This document shows, piece after piece, positions 46,001-57,578 of a stretch of DNA of 64,000 nucleotides. This DNA is from Scolanthus callimorphus. Its lineage: Eukaryota; Cnidaria; Anthozoa; Actiniaria; Edwardsiidae. How positions within the stretch are numbered: position 1 is the stretch's first letter; every line of letters begins with the position of its first letter. Under the pieces are notes generated by a model. That model searched no databases, was not told the DNA's origin, and saw only the letters and a program-made list of their open reading frames with translations. Made by a program: the position numbers and the translations under genes. The DNA lies in the NCBI GenBank assembly GCA_033964015.1, contig CM066919.1:25243204-25307203 (forward strand), in the 5' to 3' direction.

Positions 46001-49000
46001 GGATCTCCATGGAGCCGATGGTCAGAATACAGTCCGTGTGATCTGGACGGCTATAAATATAAACAGAGGTTCTGCTCCTCCGATAACCCTGCCGACTGCA
46101 AGTCCAACATGATTGACATGTATGGAGTTGAGACAGACATGATCAAGTGCTCCGACAAAGAGTTAAATGGTAAAAAAGAGCAGATATTTTGTATGAAATG
46201 CACTGAAGTACATTGTACATGAAATGCACTGAAGTACAGGCACGGCACGGCACGCCACCGCACGACACGACACGGCACGCCACGCCACCGCACGACACGG
46301 CACGGCACGGCACGGCCCGGCACGGCACGCCACCGCACGACACGACACGGCACGGCACGGCACGGCACGGCACGGCACGGCACGGCACGGCACGGCACGG
46401 CACGGCACGGCACGGCACGGCACGGCACGGCACGGCACGGCACGGCACGGCACGGCACGGCACGGCACGGCACGGCACGGCACGGCACGGCACGGCACGG
46501 CACGGCACGGCACGGCACGGCACGGCACGGCACGGCACGGCACGGCACCGCACGACACGACACGACACGACACGACACGACACGACACACGGCACGACAC
46601 GACACGACACGGCACGGCAGTCAGCACGGCACGGGACTTCACCTTCTCCTTATCGCGCGAAATGACTGACCGACCAATGATATGCTCAGACACGACACTG
46701 CACAGTACCGTTGCAGCCACGTTTTCACATTCATACTCACTCTATGCCGAGTGATTGTCACCTGTATCTATCACTTGTTGCAACATTGTAGTATCTCCTA
46801 ATTTTCGCCCCTGAGAATTAAGTGCTTGGTTCACGTATGTACAAATGTTTGGTGCTCCTTTCCAGTTTTGCTCCTTTTACAGTTCTGTATTAGTTTCTTC
46901 TATAAAAAGGGGTCGCAGGCACCCCAGGACCCCCTCCCCCTGGCTACGCCCCTGCAGTTAAGGATGAAAGGAACAAGCAAAAGGAGGCCTGCAAAAGTAT
47001 TTCAATTCGAGCGCTAATATAATCTCTCCCTCTCAGCACCGATTGACGGACACTGGGGTCGCTGGTCTTCCTGGGGGACGTGCAACAAGACGTGTGGATT
47101 GGGCACACACACCAGGACGAGGCGATGTAACGACCCAAAGCCCATGCATGGTGGTAAAAATTGCACGGGCTCGAATATAGACACGAAGAATTGTAAAGTC
47201 AGATCCTGCGGGCTTGGTAAGGAAACTTCTAGTATTTCATTTTTGTAAATAAATATTTTAACCCTAGGGCCTTATGCTATGGCCTTGAAACATAGTCAAC
47301 CGACCTTTGCGCTTTGTTTTCAATTGGTCTATTGTTATTCAACAGCTGTGATTGGCTGATACTGTAGCTCCCAAAGGTCCTATTGTTCTTCGCATTTCAC
47401 AAGTTCAAACTGAAAATTTGCATCGACTATTCAACTGCATTGTATTCTTGTGTGCCTGTAATGCTGCTTGGGCGCTTATGGGCCTTTAACGGTGCGTTTC
47501 CATTTGTAGGGCCTGATGATTGCGAGTTTGATGCCGACATGATGTGTAACTGGACGAACAGCGCAAAAAACCTTGATACGTATAAATGGCAGAGGGTGAC
47601 AGGAACCACGCCCACAGGGGGAACAGGGCCATCAGGGGACCACACATCGCGATCAGGTATGGGCTTGTGCACAAAGAAAGGGGACAGAGGTCTAGAGGGC
47701 GATTTATATTGAGCCATTACGGTCCGAGACTGAAAACCGCCTTACGATATAGGGATGGGGAACTCGACGACGTTGACACTGCCGCTTTAGGAAGTTACCC
47801 GAGTTCAAGGCCACCATTTTGACACTCCTCCATCTCTTTTTGTTGCGCGTCCAACATCGAGCGCTAACGCAGCAATTTGTCGTTTCGTTAACCGCCGTTG
47901 CCGTTTTGTTGCATCACTTAAAGACCCTGTGACCGATGGGCGTGACGAATAGTTTCGTAGTCCATAAACTCTATGCTAATGAAGTAACGGTAAAAGTAGT
48001 GAACTCAATACGTTAAAATATCGTGGAATTTCGATCCATCCTTTGGTCTAAAACTGATTCATGTGATACGAAGTCATAGAACAACAAACTAATGGTGATA
48101 TTTTGAAAGTTTCTTACCGTATTAGATAAACACAACAAACCAATCATAGCATTGTCACACCCATCGGATACAGGGTCTTTAAAAGAAAAACCTCTTATAT
48201 CAATTTTTGAACCTTTACCATAACTGGTGACATGCTAACTAACCCAACTCTGACCCAGTGCGCTACGAGTGAATTCACTGCGTTTCGGACGCCTTTTAAT
48301 TAGATTCGTATTCCAATTTTTGGTTCATTTTCTTCTAGGTTACTACTTATACACTGAAGCTTCCGCTCCCAACCAGGCCGGCTACAAGGCCGTACTGGAG
48401 AGTCGAACATTTACCAAGACCGAGGGGCGGTGTATTAGTTTTTGGTACCATATGCTTGGCCAGGGGATGGGATCCCTTAACGTCTATATCAAGAATGCTA
48501 GAGGCAGGACGAAAATATGGAGTGCTTCAGGAAACAAGAAAGACAACTGGAAACTAGGGCATGCTACAATATGGAGTGGCACGAAATACAAGGTTCGTGT
48601 TATCTCGGGACCACTGTGGTATCTTATAGATAGCACTGTGAAGTTGTGTAATTTCATCGCCGTTTCAGGTTCTGTTTGAGTCGGTGAGAGGTCCAGATTT
48701 TCGAAGCGACATTGGCTTGGATGATATACTCTTTGACAACGGACCATGCAGTAAGTAACGACGTATTTTATGTGATAATATGACTATATGATGGTATGAC
48801 TATATGATGATATGACTATATGATGTGACTATATGATATGACTATATGATGATATGATCATATGACTATATGATCACATGACTATATGATCATATGACTA
48901 TATGATCATATGACTATATGATCATATGACTATGATCATATCGAGATCTCAACCACAGAGCCGAAAGAAAGACGGTAAAACTTTTTTGTGTATATCTCAT

Positions 49001-50152
49001 CTGGGCCAAAACCTTGCGATGGCAATTAGTACGAGCAAGACTAGACTTAACTCACACTTTTTAGTGCGCAGTCTGTGTGTTCTTGCAGTTTTCCCATTTT
49101 CTTGTTCTTTTTTAATCGCGTTTACGAATCGTTTCTGCCCGTCCACACGAAGACGGAACACGCTGTATCGTTTTGAAAACGCTAACACGTCGTATTGCGC
49201 ATGTACAATGAATCTGACGTCATCGTTTTCGGAAGTTCCGTTCACCAGGCGTCCACACGAATACGCTACAGTATCGTTAAAAAAAACTATGGAAAGCGTT
49301 TTCAAAAAGTTGCGTTTTCGGTCAACTTTTCCATCGTATAAGTGTATCCGTAACAAAAAAAAAATCGTTTTCTCGTGTGGACGGGGTCTTTTATCCGGTG
49401 ATGCCAAAAATGTACTGGCTGTGTATTTTATCCAGTGACAAAACGCAAAACTGCGTCCTTTTTTGTCCGTTTGTCCAGTTGAAGCTGTTGGCTGCTATTG
49501 GGATCACCTGGATCATCGGGCCCTTCCAAACCTCTTAGAGAACCTTCGACCGCAGATCAACTGGTACAACCTAAAGCCTACCATCCAGAAGTGCTCGATA
49601 ATCGCGAAACAACATGGAGCTGTGGTTTGTACAGTTTGTATAGATTCAAGCAAAGATGCCCGAGTCTGGCTCGCGCAACTGTGGTATTATTTTTCGGTCT
49701 AGTTTATGATGAAAACAAAATAAAACAAAAACAGTCGCCATGTAAATTATTATAACATTTTATCCTGCATTATGAGATGTAGCTGTATCTATGAGAGATT
49801 TGATTTAGAGGCTTGTTTTAGTTGGAAAGCTTTCGCGAACCACGGGCAAAGCAATATTCCCGGAATCCTCTACACTAGAAACATATCTTAATGATAAAAT
49901 TTGCTTTGGATCACACCTGTTTGCTATCCCTTAGGGTTGGAAATCATATTTCGCAACAATCATCTCGATATAATATAATATTTGACCACTCACTGTACGT
50001 CATTTCTTCAGACATTTGGTGTCCAGTTCTATGGTGAATGCTGGGGTACAACTAAGACAGACAACAGCTATGCCAAATATGGGTCCGACCCACAGGGGTG
50101 CTGGTCAGGAGTTGGAACAGCCTTTCATAACTTTGTCTACAAAATCACTTAA
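40031..50152 (+). CDS. astacin metalloprotease B (astacin-TSP1-TSP1-MAM), 13 exons, one apparent frameshift
   Basis: Paralog of gene A. Exons: 40031-40112, 41976-42053, 43183-43371, 44113-44226, 44720-44907, 45610-45828, 45996-46169, 47037-47216, 47510-47656, 48339-48592, 48669-48750, 49479-49624, 50012-50152; the same twelve phases as gene A. Exon 1 gives a signal peptide (MKMWIGLVAFCIVYIQAEG), exon 3 the propeptide YEGD aspartate switch and the maturation site (KRNAVRD), exon 5 the zinc site HELMHAVGFWH, and exon 6 SIMHYG. Exons 7 and 8 are TSP1 repeats (WSRWSEY; WGRWSSW), 9-11 a MAM domain (TGPSGDHT; DIGLDDILF), and 12-13 the unnamed Cys-rich C-terminal domain. Exon 4 is 114 nt against 115 in gene A, a 1-nt loss near 44175-44185. 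It may be a sequencing error or a real lesion. Likely role: secreted protease acting on matrix, prey or processing substrates. Confidence 0.87.
41640..41870. repeat. dispersed transposon fragment in astacin B intron 1
   Basis: Starts GGGGCGTAGCAGGGGGAGGG and ends CCTGGCTACGCCGCTGTTATG, so the ends are inverted relatives. The inner part matches the repeat at 7838-7935. A related end (CCCCTGGCTACGCCCCTGCA) occurs at about 46935-46956. Confidence 0.65.
42299..42695 (+). repeat. tRNA-derived SINE, copy 2 (full length)
   Basis: The same tRNA-like head as the copy at 9706 (A box TTAGCGCAGTGGTAGAG, B box GGTTGGGAGTTCAAACCC), then a body and a 3' end with AAAGCGCTTTGAGCGATGAT and GCGCTATATAAGC. That tail motif is shared by several animal SINE families. 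It lies in astacin B intron 2. Confidence 0.85.
43748..43812. promoter_or_regulatory. three TGACGTCA (CRE-like) sites in astacin B intron 3
   Basis: The palindrome TGACGTCA occurs at about 43749, 43789 and 43803 within about 65 bp. It could bind CREB/ATF-type factors. Only the motif is observed; activity is not known. Confidence 0.35.
46243..46619. repeat. pentanucleotide microsatellite (GGCAC)n
   Basis: About 375 bp of GGCAC units with variants (GACAC, GCCAC) in astacin B intron 7. Long stop-free frames on both strands are caused by it. Confidence 0.95.
48775..48940. repeat. satellite of ATATGACTATATGATC units
   Basis: Short tandem repeats of TATATGA/TCATATGAC words in astacin B intron 11, able to pair with themselves. 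Confidence 0.9.
49138..49386. mobile_element. MITE with CCCGTCCACACG ends
   Basis: Inverted ends CCCGTCCACACGAA and CTCGTGTGGACGGG enclose about 220 bp with GTTTTCGAAAACG-like words in both orientations. It lies in astacin B intron 11. Confidence 0.75.
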
Positions 50153-50420
50153 GGTGATGATACCCTTCAATGGACGATTCCAGCTCTAACGCGCGCGTGA
50201 CGGTAGATGTGGGACATTTTAGTCTCCTTTCAGAGTGATGGATTTTTAACTTATTAGGAATCCATTCTTGAAAAACAAGTATGAATTCAGCAATGCGTTG
50301 AAGACGCTACTGGCCATTCCTTTATAAAAGACAGAAAAGCGACCCCCCTGAAACGTTAAAGAAAAAAAAACTAAGTCACTTCTTGGAGGTTCACTCCTGA
50401 GACTTGCAACTCCAAAGCTC

Positions 50421-50620
50421 AATAGACCTCCTCGGCTTGGGCGTAATGTTTTGCCCATTTCAGATCACGTGTCATTCCCATGAGTACTCTCTCTTTGTTT
50501 GGAATGATTCCATATTCATATATCCTTCGGTGCGTAGCAGAAAAAGAAGAGAGAATACTCATGGGAATGCCACGTGATCTGAAATGGGCAAAACAAACGG
50601 GCAAGCAGAGGAGGTCTATT
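50421..50620. repeat. 200-bp hairpin MITE downstream of astacin B
   Basis: AATAGACCTCCTCGGCTTGG through CATTTCAGATCACGTG is mirrored by CACGTGATCTGAAATGGGCA to GAGGAGGTCTATT. Same family as the copy in gene A intron 12. Confidence 0.8.
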
Positions 50621-51716
50621 ATGCTACTGACAGCCGCCAAATTATAGAGATAGCATTGCTGCAGCGACACATAGCTTGAGCTTTGTACATAGTAGATTTA
50701 CATGTAGATTTACATGTATGAATGAGCTAATAGAGGAGTGTTTCTGTTGAGACTGTTCAGTTTACCATCATTCAATTTGATATATTTTGATGAACTTATA
50801 ACTGATACAGTATATTGATTTTGTTTTTAGGAAACAAACTCATTGGGAACTTCAATCAATTCTCAAATTCCAAACATTTAGAGAGTAGAATTTAATAGAA
50901 TAATTAGCAAAATTAGGCTAAACACAGAGCATTGTCTGTGATCTGGATCTGGGTCAAGATCTGGGAGATTAAAAAAAATACATGTACACATACTAAACAA
51001 ATGTATCATTTGTATTACAGTATTATTATAGTATTATAGTGGTGTAAACCACAATGCTAAAATTGTTTTTAAATAACTTGCTTTTTAATTCAATTTTAGT
51101 GTGGGAATAATATTCAGTATTCAGTAATGTTCAGTATTCTGTTATTTTGCAAAACCACATTGTAACCACATTGGAAGTCAGTTTTACCAGTAGCTCAAAC
51201 CTAAAAATCAAATATTTGCCTGTTTGCAAGAAATACTTTTTAGTGGGTTTCTGAGAGTTTGGCTACAGTACTGTATCTTCCAAGAAAAATGCCATGTACT
51301 ATAAATCACCAAAAATTAATCTAGTCTGTTCAGATTACAATTGGGTAATATTTCAATGTACCTGATTTCTTCAATACAAATACTGTATTTTCCTTGGGTG
51401 GGTGGGTGGTGGTGGAGGGGGGATATTTTCTGGAACCACACAATACCAACTAGTCTTTACTTATTTATCATGTCTGAATTTTGTTTGACCAGGAAGCAAA
51501 TGAAACATTGTCATGTTAACTGATACTTCAGCATTCATAAGGCCTTGTCATTTTATGCACAGGGTTGAATAGAGGAGGTCACAGAAGCCCTGATAGCCAG
51601 TGGCATTTAATCATGTCACTACAAAATGCTACCAATGCCACCTCATGTTAGATGAGGCCTTAAAACAAGATAACATAAAATAGAAACACAGCAAAATAGT
51701 TGAGTTAGCATGTTAA
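50621..51716. other. spacer between astacin B and EEF1E1 (convergent 3' ends)
   Basis: AT-rich and without exons. A stretch at 51356-51445 resembles 52921-53047 in EEF1E1 intron 1, sharing TACCTGATTTCTTC, ATACTGTATTTTCCTT and GGATATTTTCT, so it is a dispersed repeat. Confidence 0.6.
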
Positions 51717-51742
51717 TTTATTCAAATACCTCCTAAGATGTG

Positions 51743-54700
51743 TTAACTGTACAATAAATTTCTCTGGAATGTTACACAAGCCAAGCTTTGTCTTGAAAGG
51801 ACATTATTTTGAACCTGGAAAAAGTAAATTTGTGCAATTTAGGATGTGACTTAATGTAGGATTCCCAAACTAATATGTCATCAATTTTCTACCAAGTGCT
51901 TGGCACTGTTTAAATCTAAAATGCAAGCAAGTGATGAAGTTAAAATGCATTAGTTTCCGAAATGTTGGAGACTTGGCTCATGAACCTACCTGCCAAAACC
52001 AGCGTGATGTGTTGATGAGATCTTCCTTGTCCTGGCAGCTCATGTCGCTGAAGGCAGCATGGAGAGAAAAATACATCAAGATATCTGCAAGTGAAAACTT
52101 GTGACCAGCAAGGTAGACCTTGTCCCTTAAATGTTTATCTAAGTCCTGAAAAAAAGATAATAAATAACCATATATATACTGGTATTTATTTGTGAAATGA
52201 GTTGGCTCAACCTTCCAATAATACAGTTCTTTACTGCCCCTTTTTATACCATCAAAATTCAGAGACTTAAAATAAAAAAGCTCAAATATTAAGTCCTGTT
52301 GTTCTCAGAACAATGTGAAAAATCTGCAAATGTTCACAGGAAATTCACAGGTTGCTCTCCAGGTACTGATAGTGCAGATAAGATGAAGCTACATCCTTAT
52401 CCAAGAAATTCAAGACATCTGAAAAGACAACAACTTTTCTGCAACTTTAAAAAAAAAAACCTTCTTACTGTAGGTTCTGGCTGAGGTATTATAACAACTT
52501 GCTATGCAGGTCACTGCATTATAACTGTACTAATGTACTAAGCAGGAGAAAGGTAATCCAATTCTGTGAATCTTCATTTACCTTTATATGTGATCTAAGC
52601 TGGGTCTTGTCATGCAAAGCATTATCAATTTGTGTCTGCCTGTACTCGAGCCACTGGCTTATCTGTGCTCTTTCAAGGGCTGATTCTCCAAGTAAATTTA
52701 CATTTCGTTTGCATTCATAGGCGACCTGGGCCAAGTATGTAGCTATAGCTCTGAGACCTTGCACTGAGATCCCTGATGAAAATTTGATTGTTGGAGACTG
52801 AAAAATGTAAATGAAAAGAATGTTTAGATCCAAATGCAGGAAAATGTGTGGTTCAAGAAAATATCCAAGCTCCCCCCCCCCCCCTCCCTGATTGGAAATT
52901 AGAAATTGGAGGGGTGGGGGGTCAATTTACCTGATTTCTTCCATTTACATACTGTATTTTCCTTTAGAAACTCCAGAGGGGTGGGGGGGTGTGTCACTTT
53001 TTAACACCCTTCCGTGGGGGAGGATGGATATTTTCTTGAACAATACAATCACTGGAAAAGCAAGCCATAGTGCCCGGCGTACTTAACCGATGCCAATCGA
53101 TCATCGAAAACCAACCAATAATCAATATCAATCGATGGAAATTACTTAATTAATATCGATTGATATTGATCAATCAATGACCAATCGATAGTCACACGAA
53201 GATCGTCCGAAATTACATCGATTGGAATCGATTGCTATTGGCTTTACAGCGAGCCAAGTTCAACCTCTACTAACTATGTTCAACTCGTGGCGCATCATAT
53301 TACAATGCCTCGTGCTCGCTAAAACAAATTCAATGTTGGGTTCCACGGAAAACGCAATGCATCCCAGCCGCCTACGATTTCCTTCACCAAATGGGGTTTG
53401 TACAAATTATTTTCCTGCCGTGGAGTCTCAATCCAAAATACATTACTACATAGTATTTATTTATTTTTACGAAGCTTTACAATAAAACATATTTCAACTT
53501 GAGTTCAACTTTATATTGATAGGTTACTTAAGGACGGTGCCTACAAAAAGGAGTATTTTTTTCGCACTTAATGACTATGTGGCATTGAAAGGTAATGTGA
53601 AAGGCTATCGATTTCCGATAAAAAATGTTAGGGTACCCACGCAAGTTTCGAGATAACCCATCCCCAACACCCTAAAACAGCAGAATAAGCGTTTTTTTAG
53701 AAATTACGAAAAAAAATTATTTTTTCTCTATAGTTTTATTTAAATTCTACTTTCGCTCATAAAATCAGCAGCTATTATTACATTTGTTGGATTCCATAAC
53801 AAATAAATGTAAATTTCGGCTTTTAAAGGTATTTTAGGGGTTAAAATTTTCTACAGAAGGCCCAAAATCTACCCTGACACCCGCTACTTTATGCGTTAAA
53901 AATAGCCTCAGCATATTTTTCGCACGTTAAAAAATTGCAAATACGCTGCGGAGGTTTCATATTTTCGATTGATGTAAAAAAATATAGGGGTAGCCACGCA
54001 ATTTTTAGAACTATCATGCATTTTAACAGCAGGTAGAATGGTTAAGTGACAAATCTGCGCACCCCTCCCCTGTGAGACATTCAAAATGGCGACTATTTAA
54101 GTAAGAGGGGAAAAGTGGAAAAATCAAGGTAACTACGTGGTACATTGACTAAAAATCATTTAAACATTGATTTTAGACAAAAATGTAGTATATTTGATTC
54201 CACAATTAATAACAGCAGGTCGAGATTATTGAAATTAGCAAGGCGAAGTTGCGAAGTCAGGTTCTTTTTCAAACGATAACAACGACATTTTTGTCATTTA
54301 CAAAGCGAGTCTTGTACAAACATTATTGAAGTGAAACTGCATGTACGCCATATAACTTAAAGTATAAATATACATTAAGTTTTCTGATTATTGTGTGGTA
54401 TTTTTTTGCGAAAGATACCTAGACTTTTAGTATCAAACGGATGGCTACTTTTACTCAGAGAAAAATCCCGATATTTTACTAAATGTAAACTTTTGTAGGA
54501 TATTTCCCAAGAAAGTTCCAACTGAAGGTAATTCACAGAGAAAAACAAAGAAAAAGAAGAAAAAGGAGAAAAAAGAAAAAACAATCCACGGCCCCGAGTG
54601 AGTTCCGAACCTGGAGTACTTGCTGTCCGTCTAGCGCGCTAAGCACTTGCGCCATCGATACTTGATGAAAATATGGTAGAGAAAAATGCTACAAATACAG

Positions 54701-55293
54701 ACATCCGTATAGAATGCGCGAGCAGGATGCGCAGTAGCAATTGTAGGCACCATCCTTAACAGCGTCAGTAGTTGTTTACGACACATGACTTGTATAATCG
54801 ATGCCAATCGAAGCACATTGTTGCCAATCAATAACAATCGATGCCAATCAATATCAATTGATGCCAATCAATGTCAATCGATAAAAGGTCACAGCCAAGT
54901 TGGTTATCGATTGGTCATCGATTTCCAATATCAATCAATTGATTGTACGCCGGGGCATAGTGTTTACCCCTGGAACCCTTTATTGTATATTTTGAATATA
55001 AAAATGTCTGAAAAAGGTGAGAATGCATTGTTTTAAGGCAAAGATTTGGAACTTCACATTATGTGGACCTCAGCCACATGGATCAAGGAGGGATCAACAA
55101 CTCTTTTAGGTTAACAGCATATTGTTTGGGCACGTTTCATCAAATTACCCCTGTATTTCTAAATAAAATTTCCAGAAACACTCACCGAGCATCCATTGCT
55201 TCTTTCTACTTTCAGTTTATCGCAAGGTATGTCGCAGATTTCGAGCAACTTGACCAAATCTTGACACCCATTCAATTTCAACTGAGCCGCCAT
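51743..55293 (-). CDS. EEF1E1: EEF1E1 / AIMP3 (p18), multisynthetase complex subunit
   Basis: Four exons on the minus strand: 55293-55186, 52797-52582, 52145-51990 and 51814-51743 (183 aa, all phase 0, GT-AG). The human protein, as I recall it, is close to this length. The N-terminus starts MAAQLKLNGCQDLVKLLE. Exon 2 gives GLRAIATYLAQVAYE, LLGESALERAQISQWLEYR. Exon 3 gives the GST-C-like core DKVYLAGHKFSLADILMYF and SRWFWQ. Exon 4 ends with QRNLLYS. These match the AIMP3/EEF1E1 pattern (LADIL, SRWF, a short final exon). The protein joins aminoacyl-tRNA synthetases, notably methionyl-tRNA synthetase, in the cytosol and also has nuclear stress roles in mammals. AATAAA lies on the minus strand at 51722-51717. 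Intron 1 (2.4 kb) carries nested transposons. No coding lesion is seen. Confidence 0.93.
53532..54755. mobile_element. nested 1.2-kb element with TTAA target sites
   Basis: Ends GGACGGTGCCTAC and GTAGGCACCATCC are inverted copies (one mismatch), flanked by TTAA at 53528-53531 and 54756-54759. TTAA targets are used by piggyBac and Kolobok elements; this copy is AT-rich and non-coding. It sits inside the 53073-54955 element. Confidence 0.8.
54592..54660 (-). pseudogene. tRNA-like sequence inside the TTAA element
   Basis: The minus strand reads ATGGCGCAAGTGCTTAGCGC then GCTAGACGGACAGCAAGTAC and GGTTCGGAACTCACTC, a recognisable A-box and B-box layout. It is flanked by transposon sequence and lacks a clean acceptor stem, so it is a tRNA relic or SINE head and not a working tRNA. 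Confidence 0.5.
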
Positions 55294-57578
55294 TTTGGAA
55301 AAATGTATTTGGTGACGCGTTACATACGTGGATACCTTGCCTCAGGCCCAGACTTCCGGCCGTGAGTTACAGGTCCTTACAGGTGTCATGTAAGCCAATC
55401 ATAACGCGCGTAATTTCTTTCCGGTCTCTAGTTAAAGTAAACATTGCATATATTACCGCCTTAAATTCAAAACAAAGGGAATTTCATGAAAAGACTACAA
55501 AATCGAAATAATGAAAGGACAGAAGCCCTTCTGCTTCGGTTTTCAGTAGAAATACCCGATAAGGAATTTCTCAAAGCTGATTGTCTTTGACTCTGTTTTT
55601 AAAACTACAAGAAGGGGCAAAATTATTTTAGCATTTTAAAGGTAAGATTCTATAATTCTTTTTATGTGTCGTCGTCTATTAAATTTATTATCTGTTTCGT
55701 GTAGCAGACGCAATGTCTACGAAAAGCTATCAGGTTTCATTTCAAAAGAGTTTTTATGGAAAATACTATCATAAATCGTATTCAGCTATGTTAGAAATGT
55801 TTTAGCCGGTTATGTTTTACAGCACCATTCCTGCGATGATTGTTAATTTTTTGTTCAAAGGAAAGCAAGAATTGTCGGATTATTTTCTTTCTCATTGAAT
55901 TATTTCATTTCTTCGTTTTATACTCAGACGAACAAAATATACAAAGGTCACTTCTTTCCACCGAAAATCGAACTATAAATAGGTAACGTCATTTGTCACA
56001 CATGCTTCTGCAATTTTCTCATGTACAACGTACTATGCTATTCGTCGAAGGTTACGTCTTTTCTTAGGCACACTTTTCGGTTTTGAAACAAAAGTGGCCA
56101 CTGCCCTCTTACCCCAGAACATTGCAATCGCTCAAAAACACTTTTGGTTATATATTTAAGATTGGCATAAATATATACTCGCACAGTCTTTCACGCAACT
56201 TTGGTTTCGTTGTCTCTCTGGTCAAAGAGTGACGACAGGGGATGACTCAGATGACATCCCTTTCGGACTGTTTGAGGTCGACGTCTTTGAGAAGTGAGTT
56301 ATTTTTGTAGGTTGACGTCCCGAAATGTTTTCAAGCTTCTCCGAAAATATGTTCCTTGCTCTCGATTTTGTTTCAGATTCACAAAACTTGAACTACCTAG
56401 TTTGGAGAGTCGTCACGTGTAGATTGCAGGATTTTCATTGATTCGGTGTTTCTCAACCCATAAAAGTAACTTCTTGTGACCCATGCAAAATTTGGTGCAC
56501 GTATTTTTTACAAGGTCTAGGCATATTTAGAAGAGCATCTTTTTGGATATGGATTTTGAATTTTCGCGGAAATTTTCTGGTAAGCACATGGCGTTCACGC
56601 GCAGTTCCAATCGACAGTTTTACATTTGCAGTTTTAGCAGATCGTCACTACGGGCACAGGGACAGTTTAAATCAAGAAAAATAATAAAAATCTTTCCATT
56701 TTTCGCTGAATAGAACAAAAGGAAATCTATTTTCTTCGCCCTGCGTTCTGGTCTTCTGATTGGCTAATTATGCTTTGCCCAGACTCGCCCACTAGGGCCT
56801 CATTACCACGAAATGGCTTCCGTCTGGCGCTAACCTCGTAAAAAGAGAGTTTTCTCGAGTTTTGGGCGATAATTCCTAAATCTTCTATTTTTTTAGAAGC
56901 GTTTGCCGAGGGCTACTCAAAGTTGTTTCATCCCTTGTCTCCTTTTACGAGGTTAGCGCCAGACGGAAGCCATTTCGTGGTAATGAGGCCCTAGTGGGCG
57001 AGTCTGGGCAAAGCATAATTAGCCAATCAGAAAAGACCAGAACGCAGGGCAAAGAAAATAGATTTCCTTTCGTTTTATTCAGCGAAAATGGAAAGATTTT
57101 TAATATTTTTCTTGATTTAAACTGTAAAGGTGAGCTCCCTGTGTACGGGGTGACAACCATTAGAACGACTGTTTCATGCGAGACTTCATAAAACATGTCA
57201 AGAATTTTATAGAATGTCGGGAATCGGGAGCGGCGAACGCACTTTCCGGTCCGGGAGTATGTTCGAGATTTCTTTAAAAGTAGGGAAAATGCGTACCGGT
57301 ACTTCTCAACGCCTCGCGCAGCATACATTGAGAGCATCATTTAAAAAACGGCGCGCGCTGATCCCGTTAGCCTATACGTGCTCTTTTCTAAGTGTCTCAG
57401 TTTAAACGTCGAGTTAAGCTTGGAGACTCTGGTACCCAGGGTAAATACGAAAAAAACAACCTTAAATTGATGATTGTGAACATGAAGGCACAGCGGCCAC
57501 TGTAATCATTTACGGTTTAAAACCTCATTCTTATGAATTACAATTATAGCCTTTCATCTTAGGTTTAAAGTTAAGAAG
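55294..57578. other. spacer between EEF1E1 and the ankyrin/SOCS gene (divergent promoters)
   Basis: Holds the EEF1E1 promoter just above 55293 and, further right, the palindrome at 56644-57154. No exon was recognised. The two flanking genes diverge from this region. Confidence 0.6.
56644..57154. mobile_element. 511-bp palindromic element
   Basis: Arms of about 200 bp (GTCACTACGGGCACAGG ... CCTCGTAAAA on the left, TTTTACGAGG ... GTACGGGGTGAC on the right) surround a centre of about 100 bp. The arms match closely, with small indels near the outer ends. No coding capacity. Confidence 0.85.

Larger units (their letters stand above)
53073..54955. mobile_element. 1.9-kb element with CCCGGCGTAC ends and 7-bp duplication
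   Basis: Inverted ends CCCGGCGTAC (53073) and GTACGCCGGGG (to 54955) flanked by CATAGTG at 53066-53072 and 54956-54962. Just inside each end is an array of ATCGATTG/CAATCGAT-type words (53085-53215 and 54795-54945). It lies in EEF1E1 intron 1 and has no transposase ORF. Confidence 0.75.

Noticed and set aside
46051..46720. Long ORFs of Arg-Ala-Val-Pro-Cys repeats
   Set aside because: Produced by the (GGCAC)n microsatellite in all frames.
48926..49438. 170-codon plus-strand ORF
   Set aside because: It spans a satellite edge and a MITE in intron 11 of astacin B; no motif recognised.
55063..55365. 100-codon plus-strand ORF
   Set aside because: It is the antisense shadow of EEF1E1 exon 1.
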